Assembly (NCBI GenBank): GCA_016721385.1 | Contig: JADKIE010000002.1 | Location: 620,001-684,000, forward strand | DNA: 64,000 nt | Origin: Chitinophagaceae bacterium | GTDB lineage: Bacteria > Bacteroidota > Bacteroidia > Chitinophagales > Chitinophagaceae | Direction of reading: 5' to 3' | Part shown: positions 49,145-59,261 of the stretch, one piece after another | Numbering within the stretch: position 1 is the first letter of the stretch | Layout: each line of letters opens with the position of its first letter | Program-made: the position numbers and the translations under genes | The notes under the pieces: generated by a model | Database searches by the model: none | What the model saw: only the letters and a program-made list of their open reading frames with translations | Told to the model about the DNA's origin: nothing

Positions 49145-50628
49145 AATTCCTTTCTTAAACGGGCTACCGAAATATTTAATTGCTCTCTGTATTTGGCAAC
49201 TGTACGCCTTGCAATGTTGTAACCTTTTTCCTGTAATAATTCTGTTAAGCGTTCGTCACTAAGTGGATGTTTTTTACTTTCGGCTTCAATTAAATCGCTT
49301 AGTATTTTTTTTACTTCTCTGGTGCTTACCTCTTCACCACTATCTGTTTGCAGGCTTTCGCTAAAGAAAAATTTAAGCCTGTAAGTACCAAACTCTGTTT
49401 GTACAAATTTACTATTGGCAACACGGCTTACAGTGCTTATATCTAAATTGGTTTCTTCGGCAATATATTTTAAAATCATAGGCCGCAGTTCTGTTTCGTC
49501 GCCGGTTAAAAAGAAACTGCGTTGATAGTTCATTATAGCTTGCATGGTGTTAGTAAGTGTATTATGACGCTGCTTAATAGCATCTATAAACCATTTAGCA
49601 CTATCAATTTTTTGCTTAATAAAAAGCACTGCTTCTTTCTGGCGTTTATCTTTTTTGCTTCCCCGTTCGTAATCCTTCAACATATCTCTGTAGCCTTCAC
49701 TAATGCGTAAGTCGGGTGCATTGCGGCTGTTAAGTGTAAGCTCTAATTTGCCATTATTATTAAAAATAAAAAAATCGGGAATTACATAAGTTTCGGCTTT
49801 GTTTGTTTCGCCAATATTGCCGCCCGGTTTTGGGTTTAGTTTTATTATTTGATTAATTACTTCTTTAAGTTGTTCATCGTTAATAGCCAAGCCCTTTTGT
49901 ATTTTTTCGTAATGTTTTTTGGTAAACTCATCAAAGTATTTTTCCAAAACCTTCATAGCCATTTCTACATGTGCGCCTTCGTCCAATTTTCTTTCTAATT
50001 GAAGTAATAAGCACTCTTGCAAATTTCTGGCGCCAATACCCGGCGGGTCAAATTGTTGTATTTGTAAAACAAGGTTACCAATTTCTTCTACGGTTGTAAT
50101 TATGTTTTGCCTAAATGCAAGGTCATCAACAATGCTGCTTATTTCTCTCCTTAAATAGCCATCATCATCTAAGTTGCCAATTATTTGTTCGGCAATTTTA
50201 TGATTATGTTCGTCTAAATTAAGCATGCCTAATTGCTCAAGCATTAATTCGTTAAAGCCGGTTTCAACTTTGTGTGGGCTTTGCCTTGTTTCATCGGCTT
50301 CGGGATAATTATCGTCCTTTAATTTATAATCTCCCACATCGTCATCACCCTCTTGCACATATTCGCTTATATCTATATTGTCATATTCATCCTCACTGCC
50401 ATCTTTTTCAAAATCATCCTCATTATCGTCTTTAAATTCATCATTTACCTCGCTGTATTCATCTTCGTGCCCTTCTTCTGCTTCTTCCAATGCCGGATTT
50501 TCTTCTATTTCTTCTTTAATGCGTTCTTCTAAATTGGCCGTAGGTATTTGCAACAATTTCATTAACTGAATTTGCTGCGGCGATAACTTTTGTAGTTGCT
50601 TTTGATATAATCCCTGACTTAAAGACAT
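49141..50628 (-). CDS. rpoN: RNA polymerase sigma-54 factor
   Basis: This 495-residue protein has a Gln/Leu-rich activator-binding region I (LYQKQLQKLSPQQIQLMKLLQIP), a very acidic region II at about residues 45-110, and the core-binding and helix-turn-helix regions. The RpoN box ARRTVAKYRE lies near the C-terminus. Sigma-54 directs transcription of genes that need an ATP-using activator. No enhancer-binding protein lies in the window. I see no -24/-12 GG-N10-GC element in front of the neighbouring genes that I would defend. Confidence 0.97.
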   Translation of the reverse strand: MSLSQGLYQKQLQKLSPQQIQLMKLLQIPTANLEERIKEEIEENPALEEAEEGHEDEYSEVNDEFKDDNEDDFEKDGSEDEYDNIDISEYVQEGDDDVGDYKLKDDNYPEADETRQSPHKVETGFNELMLEQLGMLNLDEHNHKIAEQIIGNLDDDGYLRREISSIVDDLAFRQNIITTVEEIGNLVLQIQQFDPPGIGARNLQECLLLQLERKLDEGAHVEMAMKVLEKYFDEFTKKHYEKIQKGLAINDEQLKEVINQIIKLNPKPGGNIGETNKAETYVIPDFFIFNNNGKLELTLNSRNAPDLRISEGYRDMLKDYERGSKKDKRQKEAVLFIKQKIDSAKWFIDAIKQRHNTLTNTMQAIMNYQRSFFLTGDETELRPMILKYIAEETNLDISTVSRVANSKFVQTEFGTYRLKFFFSESLQTDSGEEVSTREVKKILSDLIEAESKKHPLSDERLTELLQEKGYNIARRTVAKYREQLNISVARLRKEL

Positions 50629-50710
50629 TAAAATTTAATACCGAATATTTAATATGTAATAATTATTTAGCTTTTTAAAGTGTAAATTTACTTACAAACT
50701 TAGTTGTATA

Positions 50711-51130
50711 ATGATACAAAAAGCTAAATTTTTAATTTTTTGCATGATTTTTGTGGTGGGTGACATTTTTGGGCAAAATAATCTTGAGAATTATGGGCTT
50801 CGAACAAGAGCATTATTGAATTACAGCTGTTTTTCTGACCCAAATCTTGAAAGGCTTAAAAAAATTAATTCCTACACAAAGCCAAAAAACTTTTATTCAA
50901 AAAAAGTTTTTACAAACATTATTCAAAAAAGAACAACTCTTTCTTTATTTAGCTATAGTATATTAATGCCAATTGTAGTAGTTGCTCCTAATTATTACAC
51001 TCAAAATTTTGCCTTTTTTTGTAAAAAAGAATTACAGTTGCAAAAAGCAATAAAAATCCCTTTTGTATTTAGATTGGGTAGTGTTGAAATATGCGATAGG
51101 TTGGAAGGGAAAAGGTTAAGTTGTTTATGA
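50711..51130 (+). CDS. Conserved short secreted hypothetical protein
   Basis: This 139-residue protein has an N-terminal hydrophobic signal (residues 5-21, ending IFGQ). The C-terminal stretch NYYTQNFAFFCKKELQLQKA followed by PFVFRLGSVEICDRLEGK is a pattern I recognise from many short uncharacterised Bacteroidota proteins. Function unknown. It is transcribed divergently from rpoN and converges on the DegT gene, sharing the hairpin at 51138-51171. Confidence 0.7.
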   Translation: MIQKAKFLIFCMIFVVGDIFGQNNLENYGLRTRALLNYSCFSDPNLERLKKINSYTKPKNFYSKKVFTNIIQKRTTLSLFSYSILMPIVVVAPNYYTQNFAFFCKKELQLQKAIKIPFVFRLGSVEICDRLEGKRLSCL

Positions 51131-51131
51131 A

Positions 51132-51175
51132 ATAAAAAGGGTTGCCAACCTATTAAAAAGTTGGCAACCCTTAGC
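51132..51175 (-). terminator. Terminator of the DegT gene
   Basis: A 12-bp perfect stem AGGGTTGCCAAC / GTTGGCAACCCT (51138-51149 with 51160-51171) is followed on the minus strand by TTTTTATTT. Confidence 0.85.
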
Positions 51176-51186
51176 AATACTAAAAT

Positions 51187-52390
51187 TTATTTCGTCATCA
51201 CTTTTTGTATTGCTGCCACAATTTTTTCTCCCTTTTCTTTAATTTGTTCATCTGTCCAAACTAAGCTTATTGCTGTTGAAATACAACGGCTCATAACAGC
51301 ATCACTTACACTAAAATCTTTATTGGCATGATGCATTACCTTTTCTTTTAGCTCAGGGCTTAATGCACTTAAGGTTGCGCCGGTTTTTAAATGATCCCAT
51401 TTGCGTACATAATGCCAGTTATTGTTGTACCAATAAAAATTGCCTGCTAAAATATTTTGTGCTTTAAGTTCGGCAACCACAGCTTTTGTAATTTCTTCGG
51501 TTGGCAAAAACCAGCTTAAAAAAGTACAGCTATCGCCTTCCGGGTCGGGAATTCTTCTAAAGCTTATTTCCGGCACAGTTGCTAAAATATTTTTTAATGC
51601 TGCATGATTTTTCTTTTGCGTAGCTAAAAACTCATCTACCCGGCTTATTTGTGCCAAACCAACTGCGGCATGCAATTCGCTAATTCTAAAATTATATCCA
51701 ATAAAGGGGTGAAGGTCGGCTCCTCTATCTACCCCTTTATGGTCGTGCCCATGATCGCTGAAGCCATCGCTGTTTATATAAATGTCTTCTCTGTTGGTCA
51801 TAACCACACCACCTTCGCCACATGTCATTGTTTTTACATAATCAAAACTAAATGTTCCTGCATCGCCAATGGTGCCTAATTTTTTTCCTTTGTATGTAGC
51901 ACCAATTGCCTGGCATGCATCTTCCAATAAAATTAAATTATGTTCTTTGCAAATTTGTTGAAGTGCATCCATATCGGCCATACTACCACACATGTGTACA
52001 GGCATTACACATTTTGTTTTTGGTGTAATGGCTGCTTTAACAGCTTTGAGGTTTAAGGTTAATGTATCGTCTACATCTACCATTACAGGCACTGCACCTA
52101 CACTTAGTATGGCTTCAAAACTTGCAACAAACGTAAATGAAGGGCAAATAATTTCATCGCCATAACCAATACCCAATGCTTGCATTACTGTTGTTAAAGC
52201 AGCAGTGCCACTACTTACTAATTGCGAATGCTTGCAACCAAAATATTTATTTATTTCAGTTTCTAATTCTTTTGCTTTCCAATGGCCGTTCTCTATTATT
52301 ATCAAAACCGTAACGCATAAGTACACCATTTTGTACTACATCATTTAAATGTTTGCGTTCTACATCGCTCCAAAGTTCAAAACCGGGCAT
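51187..52390 (-). CDS. DegT/DnrJ/EryC1/StrS aminotransferase (KdnA-like), N-terminal frameshift
   Basis: The continuous frame starts inside the protein. Upstream, from the ATG at 52390, another frame reads MPGFELWSDVERKHLNDVVQ and VLMRYGFDNN. Removing one base near 52291-52296 joins it to GHWKAKELETEINKYF, giving about 400 residues. This is a PLP-dependent sugar aminotransferase with SSGTAALTTVMQALG, EDACQAIGATYKG and the PLP lysine in FDYVKTMTCGEGG. The opening PGFEL and RYGFD resemble KdnA, which makes 8-amino-3,8-dideoxy-octulosonate for lipopolysaccharide; that narrower call is tentative. It is monocistronic. Confidence 0.85.
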
Positions 52391-52449
52391 AATTTTTTTA
52401 ATTAAAATGATAATTAATAACCACAAAGATAAATAAATAGTGTATGCTT

Positions 52450-53649
52450 CTATCGTATTTTAGGGGTTGGTGCAGGTACGGCAAAATAATTTAATCGTAA
52501 ACTATCGCTCCATCCATTTGGATTATTATTGAAAGATTTACTGCTAAAAAATATCATGCCGTCAATATTTTTGGTTTTGCGTATTAGCTCTATTTGCCTT
52601 GGAATAAGGGTTTTATCTTTCCATGCTGCATTGCTATTAGCTTTGTAAATACCAAGGCCAATATAACAGTTTTTTCCGTAGCTGTGTTTACTCCACCAAT
52701 TCACTAATACATCAAACGGAGCAGCTTTTTGTGTAAACTCCCAATACAATTGTGGAGCAACATAATCTATCCAATCGTTTTTTAACCACAATAAAATATC
52801 GGCGTATAAATCATCGTAATTGGTTTGCCCTGCTTTTGTTAAGCTGCCATTTATGGAGTCTTTATCGGCATTACGCCAAACGCCAAACGGGCTTATTCCA
52901 AATTGACACTTTGTATTTTCCGCTTTTATTGCTTTAGATAATTTTACTATTATACTGTCAACATTACTTCTTCGCCAATCATCTTTTTGCATGCCATTAC
53001 CATATTTTACATAGTTGGCATTATCCGGAAACTCTTTTCCTGTAATACGATACGGATAAAAATAATCATCAAAATGTATGGCATCAACTGCATATCTTTT
53101 TACAACATCTTTTACAATATTGGTTACATATTGTTGTACTTCTTTATTTCCGGGATCAAAATATTTTTTATCTCCGTAAGTTAAAAACCAATTAGGATAA
53201 AGTTTTGTAATATGTGTAGCAGATGTAGAAAATTTATTTACATTAAACTCTGCCCTGTATGGGTTCATCCATGCATGAAACTCCATACCTCGTTTATGCG
53301 TTTCTGTTATCATAAACAGCAACGGATCGTAATATGGAAAAGGCGGCTGTCCTTGTTTTCCCGTAAGCCACTCACTCCATGGCTCGTATTGCGATGGATA
53401 AAAGGCATCGGTTGCCGGCCGTACTTGCACAACCATTGCATTAATACCATTGGCTTTATGCATATCCAGCAGTTTTATAAATTCTGCTTTTTGAGAGTCG
53501 GAGTTGTAATTTCCCTTAGATGGCCAGTCAATATTATCTACCGTTGCTACCCACACGCCTCTAAACTCAGGCTTAATTTGGGCAATAGTAGCAAGTGGCA
53601 ATAAGCAATAAGCAATGGGTAATAAGTAATAACTAAACAGTTTCTTCAT
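52450..53649 (-). CDS. Secreted glycoside hydrolase-like GHL10 (DUF187/YngK) protein
   Basis: This 399-residue protein has a signal peptide (residues 1-23, ending TIAQ). The body is a TIM-barrel of the GHL10 family: FRGVWVATVDNIDWP near the start, VVQVRPATDAFYPS, FHAWMNPYRAEFN and VDAIHFDDYFYPY, with candidate catalytic acids in HFDDYF. Family members are thought to act on peptidoglycan or other glycans; the substrate is not shown here. The start codon abuts the MarR stop with no spacer, so the two are one operon. Confidence 0.9.
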   Translation of the reverse strand: MKKLFSYYLLPIAYCLLPLATIAQIKPEFRGVWVATVDNIDWPSKGNYNSDSQKAEFIKLLDMHKANGINAMVVQVRPATDAFYPSQYEPWSEWLTGKQGQPPFPYYDPLLFMITETHKRGMEFHAWMNPYRAEFNVNKFSTSATHITKLYPNWFLTYGDKKYFDPGNKEVQQYVTNIVKDVVKRYAVDAIHFDDYFYPYRITGKEFPDNANYVKYGNGMQKDDWRRSNVDSIIVKLSKAIKAENTKCQFGISPFGVWRNADKDSINGSLTKAGQTNYDDLYADILLWLKNDWIDYVAPQLYWEFTQKAAPFDVLVNWWSKHSYGKNCYIGLGIYKANSNAAWKDKTLIPRQIELIRKTKNIDGMIFFSSKSFNNNPNGWSDSLRLNYFAVPAPTPKIR

Positions 53650-54102
53650 CTATTTTTCTTCTCTTATTTTATCTAATAGTTTATTTAAAGTTTTTGCTTC
53701 GGGTTCAGAAAGGTTATGAAGTATTTCATCCATTTCATTTTGATGATTATCCAGTTTTGCCAATATCTTTTTACCTTTTTCGGTTATAACTACATCTATC
53801 AGGCGTTTATCTGTTTTACATACTTGTTTTTTTACTAAGCCTTTAATAATAAGTCTGTCAACAATCCGGCTTGTATCGCTCATTTTATCTAACATGCGTT
53901 GGCGTATTTGCAAGGTAGATAGTGGCTCTTTTGCTCCACGTAAAATACGCAATATATTAAATTGTTGTGCAGTAAGCCCGTGTTTTTCAAAAAGAACTTT
54001 CATTTTTTCACTCATCCAATTGAATGTGTAAATAATATTTACGCTTGCTTTTTGATATTCGTTTCGAAATGTTCGCTGATTAATGTCCTTATCTATACTC
54101 AT
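53650..54102 (-). CDS. MarR family transcriptional regulator
   Basis: This 150-residue winged-helix protein has the MarR helix-turn-helix (LTAQQFNILRILRGA, then TLQIRQRMLDKMSDTSRIVDRLI) and the wing (KTDKRLIDVVITEKGKKIL). It forms dimers that bind palindromes and usually respond to small phenolic ligands. It lies immediately before the GHL10 hydrolase gene and 41 bp after the AI-2E transporter gene, which may be in the same unit. The ligand is unknown. Confidence 0.92.
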   Translation of the reverse strand: MSIDKDINQRTFRNEYQKASVNIIYTFNWMSEKMKVLFEKHGLTAQQFNILRILRGAKEPLSTLQIRQRMLDKMSDTSRIVDRLIIKGLVKKQVCKTDKRLIDVVITEKGKKILAKLDNHQNEMDEILHNLSEPEAKTLNKLLDKIREEK

Positions 54103-54142
54103 ATATTAATTTTAAATGCCGGATTTTAAGGTTTTAATTTTC

Positions 54143-55177
54143 TTATAACGAATTTGTATCCTCAGGAGATTTATTAAATTCGTTGATATAAATTTTTACC
54201 ATGATGAGGAAATAACTCACAAGCAAGGGCCCAAAAATAAGGCCAATAAATCCAAACAGGTTAAGACCCACAATAACACCAATTACTGTAATGAGTGGAT
54301 GAACATCTCCCATATATTTCATCAGTTTTAAACGGGCCAGGTAATCTACATTGCCTGTAACAACAATACTGTAAATAGCAAGCCCGATGGCAGGCAGGTT
54401 GCTTCCATGAATAAATAGATAGCCAACCAGCGGCACCCAAATAATCATGGTGCCTACCAACGGAAAGAAAGCAAAAACCCCTGTTACAAAACCCCACAAC
54501 CCCCAATCCTCCACACCAAATATCCAATAACCCAATGCAGCAAAAGCACCCTGTATGATACATATGATGGGTATGCCCAGAGCATTAGCCTTTATCATCA
54601 TTTTTGTTTCGCCTGCAAGCAGGTTAACATTTTCGGGTTTTAATGGAATAATCTTACCCAAATATCTTTCTGTATCCCTGCCATTTACCAATAAATAATA
54701 AAGCAGAAAAAACATCATAATTAAGTTTGTAAACAAAACCGCTGTGCTGTTTATAATACGTGGAATAAAAGTAGAAACTTTTTGTGCAATTGTTTTGGCG
54801 CTTTCGGCAGATAAGATGACAAAGCCTGTTTTATCCTTCACTTTTTGCGATACGGATTGAATGTTTTGTATTATTTGCTGTTGATTTTCGGCAATGGAAC
54901 TTATTTTAGGCGAAGCTAATGTTAAGCTCAAATAAACGGGTAGTGCAATAATAGCAAGGTAACACAGTATAAATAAAAGTGCGGTCCACCCTTTTTTCCA
55001 TTTTCTTTTAAATATGAGCTGAAAATATAAAGTGCGGCTTAATATATATAAAGTAATGCCGCCAAGCAAGCCGGGAATAAAGATGGTCATTTGGCTTATC
55101 AATAATATTGCAATGGCCAGTATAAGCAGCAGAATCAGTACCTGCCTGAGACGCTCATTAAAATTTGATTGGTCCAT
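54143..55177 (-). CDS. AI-2E family permease
   Basis: This 344-residue membrane protein starts at the ATG 55177 (MDQSNFNERLRQVLILL); a longer frame from 55252 adds 25 unrelated residues. It has about eight helices and the family signature in FGLIFGPLLVSYF-like form near the end (GFIGLIFGPLLVSYFLIMV). Some members export autoinducer-2, others are sodium/proton antiporters; the role here is open. It is followed by the MarR gene on the same strand. Confidence 0.88.
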   Translation of the reverse strand: MDQSNFNERLRQVLILLLILAIAILLISQMTIFIPGLLGGITLYILSRTLYFQLIFKRKWKKGWTALLFILCYLAIIALPVYLSLTLASPKISSIAENQQQIIQNIQSVSQKVKDKTGFVILSAESAKTIAQKVSTFIPRIINSTAVLFTNLIMMFFLLYYLLVNGRDTERYLGKIIPLKPENVNLLAGETKMMIKANALGIPIICIIQGAFAALGYWIFGVEDWGLWGFVTGVFAFFPLVGTMIIWVPLVGYLFIHGSNLPAIGLAIYSIVVTGNVDYLARLKLMKYMGDVHPLITVIGVIVGLNLFGFIGLIFGPLLVSYFLIMVKIYINEFNKSPEDTNSL

Positions 55178-55209
55178 AAACGTAAATTTTAATAAAAAAT
55201 TGAAATCGT

Positions 55210-56242
55210 TTAATCTTTCCAAACCGAAACACCTTCGCTGCAATTGGCACAAATGTCAATATTTTTACGACTTTGTTTTAATTGATGGCGAAATTGTTTG
55301 TAATTATCGTTGTGCCAAATTTGCTTAAATGATTGTGTTTTTTAAATTGCCTAATTGATGCATAGCATCTTTATCAAAACAACAAGGTACAACTAAACCA
55401 TCCCAAGTAATTACATTAGAATGTTGCAGCTTCCAGCAACGGTTAGCCAGTTTATTTTTTGCTGCGTAAGTTCCATTTGCATTTTTCTTGTATCTGCTAA
55501 ACTTATCTGTAGCAGGTATTAAATTATTTGGATCTGTTTGGTAATCGTAAACCTGTGCCGTTTTAAAGCGTACTTCATCTACACCTACTTCCTTTGCTAA
55601 TTGCTTTATATCTTCTATTTGATGTTCGTTAGGTTTTACTACCAAAAACTGAAAAAACACAAATGGTGTTTTACTGTTTAATTCCTTTTTCCATTTTACA
55701 ATATTTTTAGCACCTTCAATTACTTTATCTAAATTGCCGCCAACACGGTATTGCTGGTACACATCTTGTGTGGTTCCATCTATAGAAATTATTAATCTAT
55801 CTAACCCGCTTTCAATAGTTCGTTTTGCATTTTCGTCATTTAAATAATGGGCATTGGTACTAGTGGCTGTATATATTTTTTTGGATGATGCATATTTTAC
55901 CATGTCCAAAAAATCTGGGTTTAAATAAGGCTCTCCCTGAAAATAAAATATTAAATAAAGAAGCTCTTTATGAATTTCGTCTATTGTTTTACTAAAAAAA
56001 TCTTTTTGCAACATGCCGGTTGGCCGTGTAAATTCTCGTAATCCGCTTGGGCACTCGGGGCAACGTAAGTTGCAACTGGTTGTAGGCTCAAAAGATATAG
56101 AAACCGGGTAACCCCATTGAACAGGTTTGGATGAAATGCGGCTGATGTAAAAACTACTAAATACTTTTATCCCGTTCCAAAAACGGCGTAAGGTTAGTTT
56201 ACGTAGTAAGTTTTTTGTATCGTTCCAGTTTACTTGCGGCAT
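55210..56242 (-). CDS. Radical SAM/SPASM protein, C-terminal frameshift
   Basis: The radical SAM cluster motif is CNLRCPEC (about residues 58-65). The frame ends early at 55325 after LKNTII. Removing one A near 55331-55335 restores SFKQIWHNDNYKQFRHQLK and the closing CANC, giving a SPASM-type C-terminal domain with the Cys of WDGLVVPCCFD. Total about 344 residues. SPASM enzymes modify peptides or other substrates with an auxiliary iron-sulfur cluster. No precursor peptide gene was recognised nearby, so the substrate is unknown. It is 17 bp downstream of the helicase gene. Confidence 0.87.
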
Positions 56243-56259
56243 TCGGGCAAAAATACTGC

Positions 56260-58755
56260 TTATTCTTTTGAAGAGGGTGTCTTTTCTGAAGCTAATACCA
56301 TTCTTATTTCTGTATAACTTATCCCCGACGGTAAATTGTCTAATAAAGTTTTATGACTTAAAGAGCCGTGTATTGCTACTGCATTTTTTATAATTAGCTG
56401 CTTTTCTTTTGATACAAAGTCATCTATATGTAAATTGCCGATGCTTACATAATGTGTTAAATGCCCTTCAATGGTTGAAATAGCAAAGCCTCTTTCTTTA
56501 GCAATTTCTGCAATTGTTTTTCCTTGTATGTATAAATTATACGATAATTCTTTTGTATCCGTTTTAGGTTCAATATTTTTAGGTTTTTTTTCTTTTTTAG
56601 GACTAAGCAATTTTGTAGTCATATTGGTTTCTATATTGCAACGGTTGCAATAACTTTCTACCGCTGCTAATACATCGTCGCCATATTTATCAACCTTGGC
56701 TTTTCCAAAACCTGTTATTTGTAACAAATGGGCTTTAGTTAGTGGCAAGTAATTGCTTATTTCTTTTAATGTGCCTTGGTTAGCCACCATATATATTGCC
56801 AGATTTTCTTCTTTACAAACCATATCTCTCCAACGCTTAAGTGTTTCGTACAATTCTGCATTAGCAACGTCGCTATATGCTTCTTTTTTACGACTTGCAT
56901 AGCAGGTTATATTATATTTTGGTTGAGTGTATTTTAATTTATGTTGTAAAAAACCTGTTATAGAAAACGGTTGTTTGCAATATTGTAAAAAATAATTGTT
57001 GATATAAATAGCCAATTCCAAATCGTTTAATTTTTCGTTGACTAACGTAGCAGTTTCTTTATGTTCTGTAATTAAAGGATGGTTTTTTATATGATTGAAG
57101 TAACCATCCAGCTTTGGAATAAAATGATTGGCTGCATCTGTAATTCTTTTTTGCAGCATTTCATTTTTTTCTATTGTGCCTTCGTCTTTCATTAACTGTG
57201 CAACAAGACTGCTAAATTTTAATCCAACAGTTTTATCATTTGCAATATGTAGACGCAAATTTTCTATCCAACTTTCTGCAGTATTATCTGCACCTGCTGT
57301 TTTGGTTAATGATATTTTATCTTTTTGCTGGCCAATTGCATAAGCTAATGCAATTACTGTTGTTTCTATTTCGGTAAATGAAAAAATATTTTCCAATAAT
57401 TGTTGGGTAAAAATTTGTCTTGCCCCGGCAAATCGTTCTGCTAAGGATCCTTTGTAGGTAAGATTTTGCTGGCCTTTTAGTACATTATCATTGCTGGTTA
57501 TAGACGAGGAAGAAATTTTACTTAGTAGTACAATTCCATCTAAACTTGTGCAACGGCTTAGTGCTACATACACTTGCCCACTGCTAAAGGCGGCACCTGC
57601 ATCTATCATTACTTTTTCAAAAGTTAAGCCCTGGCTTTTGTGTATAGTTATTGCCCATGCCAGGCGTAACGGATATTGCTGAAATGTGCCCAAAGTTTCT
57701 TGCTCCAGCTTTCCATCTGTTCGGTTTAAAGTATAGCGGCTGTTTTCCCACACTTCTTTACCTACGGTTATTTCTTCACCATCGCAATCAACAATTATTT
57801 TTTCTTTATCAAGATTTTTAATTACACCAATTTTCCCGTTAAAATATCTTTTTGCAATAACATCATTTTTTAAAAACATTACTTGTGCACCTTCTTTTAA
57901 AACAAGCTCTGCCTCTACAGGATACATATGCTCTGCAAAATCGCCTTCTACAACTGCTTTGTAGGTAAATGAAAGCTGATTTAACCTTAGTAATTGTTGT
58001 TGGTTAATTAAATCTGCCTGATTATTGTGAGAGGTAAGCGTAATGTATTTTTCATCTGCCGAAGGCGAAAAGGAAGGGCTAAACCGCATGTGTAAATCTT
58101 CATAATCATCTGCATCCATTGCATTGGTACGCACCTTATTTAGCAAGCGTACAAAACTTTCTTCTTTTTGGCGGTAAATTTTATTTAGCTCAATAAGTAA
58201 TGGTGTTTGCTCTTTTATGGCATGGCTATCAAAAAAGAATGGAGAGCTGTAGTATTCACTTAAAATATTCCACTCTTCGTTTTTGGCTACAGGTTGCAAT
58301 TGGTGTAAATCGCCAATGCAGAGTAATTGTACGCCTCCAAACGGTGTGCTGTAATTTCTTCTTACACTTCGTAAAATGGTGTCAATGGCATCCATTACAT
58401 CACAACGTACCATACTTATTTCATCTATTATAAGCAACTCCATTTTGCGTAACAATTGCTGGCGTTGCTTGTTTTGCCGCATTTTTGCCAATAAATCTTC
58501 TTTACTGTTTTTTGTTGGCAAAAATGGGTGAAAGGGCAATTGAAACAAACTATGTAAAGTAACTCCTCCTGCATTAATTGCAGCAACACCTGTTGGTGCA
58601 GCAACAACCATAATTTTTGTAGCATTTTCTTTTAAATATTTCAGAAAAGTTGTTTTGCCTGTTCCTGCTTTTCCCGTAAGAAATATGTTTTCGTTGGTTT
58701 CGGTTACAAAGCGATATGCTAGCTCAAAGACTTCGTTTTTTTCAATAATAGCCAC
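56260..58755 (-). CDS. PIF1/RecD-like helicase with HRDC and C-terminal helix-turn-helix
   Basis: This 831-residue protein starts with a GTG at 58755. Walker A is LTGKAGTGKTTFL (about residues 26-38), motif II is LLIIDEISMV, and the UvrD_C_2-like TIHKSQGLTFEKV and YVALSRCTSLDG motifs place it with PIF1 helicases. An HRDC-like domain (LPLTKAHLLQITGFGKAKV) follows, then a helix-turn-helix of the RecQ-associated type (KTIAEIAKERGFAISTIEGHL). It probably unwinds DNA during repair or replication. The start codon lies within a copy of a dispersed repeat (58751-58770). Confidence 0.92.
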   Translation of the reverse strand: MAIIEKNEVFELAYRFVTETNENIFLTGKAGTGKTTFLKYLKENATKIMVVAAPTGVAAINAGGVTLHSLFQLPFHPFLPTKNSKEDLLAKMRQNKQRQQLLRKMELLIIDEISMVRCDVMDAIDTILRSVRRNYSTPFGGVQLLCIGDLHQLQPVAKNEEWNILSEYYSSPFFFDSHAIKEQTPLLIELNKIYRQKEESFVRLLNKVRTNAMDADDYEDLHMRFSPSFSPSADEKYITLTSHNNQADLINQQQLLRLNQLSFTYKAVVEGDFAEHMYPVEAELVLKEGAQVMFLKNDVIAKRYFNGKIGVIKNLDKEKIIVDCDGEEITVGKEVWENSRYTLNRTDGKLEQETLGTFQQYPLRLAWAITIHKSQGLTFEKVMIDAGAAFSSGQVYVALSRCTSLDGIVLLSKISSSSITSNDNVLKGQQNLTYKGSLAERFAGARQIFTQQLLENIFSFTEIETTVIALAYAIGQQKDKISLTKTAGADNTAESWIENLRLHIANDKTVGLKFSSLVAQLMKDEGTIEKNEMLQKRITDAANHFIPKLDGYFNHIKNHPLITEHKETATLVNEKLNDLELAIYINNYFLQYCKQPFSITGFLQHKLKYTQPKYNITCYASRKKEAYSDVANAELYETLKRWRDMVCKEENLAIYMVANQGTLKEISNYLPLTKAHLLQITGFGKAKVDKYGDDVLAAVESYCNRCNIETNMTTKLLSPKKEKKPKNIEPKTDTKELSYNLYIQGKTIAEIAKERGFAISTIEGHLTHYVSIGNLHIDDFVSKEKQLIIKNAVAIHGSLSHKTLLDNLPSGISYTEIRMVLASEKTPSSKE

Positions 58756-58770
58756 AGATTACACAGATTT
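58751..58770. repeat. Dispersed repeat copy at the helicase start
   Basis: GCCACAGATTACACAGATTT shares its first 14 bases with the copies at 23147 and 59198. On the minus strand its GTGGC supplies the GTG GC of the helicase start. Confidence 0.7.
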
Positions 58771-58790
58771 ACTCAAATGAAGAAATAAGA

Positions 58791-59168
58791 TTAAAAAATA
58801 AGTCTTTTATATTCTAGAGAATTTCTGCCGAAGTTAATTATTAAACCAACAGATACATTACAGGCTTTTAAATAATTTAAAGTTTGGGCTATATGTTCGG
58901 CACTCATTTCTTTGTCAATAGCTTTAACTTCAACAATAATATTTTCAAAGAAAAGAAAGTCAGCAAAGAAGGAATGTTTTAGAATTTCACTTTTATATAC
59001 TATGCTTAATTCTTTTTCTCTTTCAAAAGAAATGTGTTGCCATTTTGCTTCTAATGCCATGGCATCTTTATAAACAATTTCACTAAAGCCTTTCCCAAGA
59101 TTACTATGCACTTCCATACACAAGCCTATAATATCATAGGTTTCTTGCTTGTACAAAAATTGGTTCAT
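58791..59168 (-). CDS. GxxExxY protein (PD-(D/E)XK nuclease superfamily)
   Basis: This 125-residue protein has the naming motif GFSEIVY (residues 28-34) inside HSNLGKGFSEIVYKDA. The nuclease core is visible as ADFLFF followed by IIVEVKAI, giving the Asp and the E-x-K pair of the PD-(D/E)XK fold. Family function is unknown, though many genomes have several copies. It lies between two copies of a dispersed repeat (58751-58770 and 59198-59254), which hints at insertion as a unit. Confidence 0.9.
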   Translation of the reverse strand: MNQFLYKQETYDIIGLCMEVHSNLGKGFSEIVYKDAMALEAKWQHISFEREKELSIVYKSEILKHSFFADFLFFENIIVEVKAIDKEMSAEHIAQTLNYLKACNVSVGLIINFGRNSLEYKRLIF

Positions 59169-59197
59169 AAAAAATAATTTTAAGAGTTAAAAACAAA

Positions 59198-59254
59198 GCC
59201 ACAGATTACACAAATGAACACAGATAATTTGTGCTAATCGGTGTAATCGGTGGC
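59198..59254. repeat. Dispersed repeat copy forming a 57-bp imperfect hairpin
   Basis: The stretch begins GCCACAGATTACAC and ends GTGTAATCGGTGGC, which are reverse complements at 13 of 14 positions. It lies between the GxxExxY gene and ssb. Confidence 0.7.
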
Positions 59255-59261
59255 AAACCTC

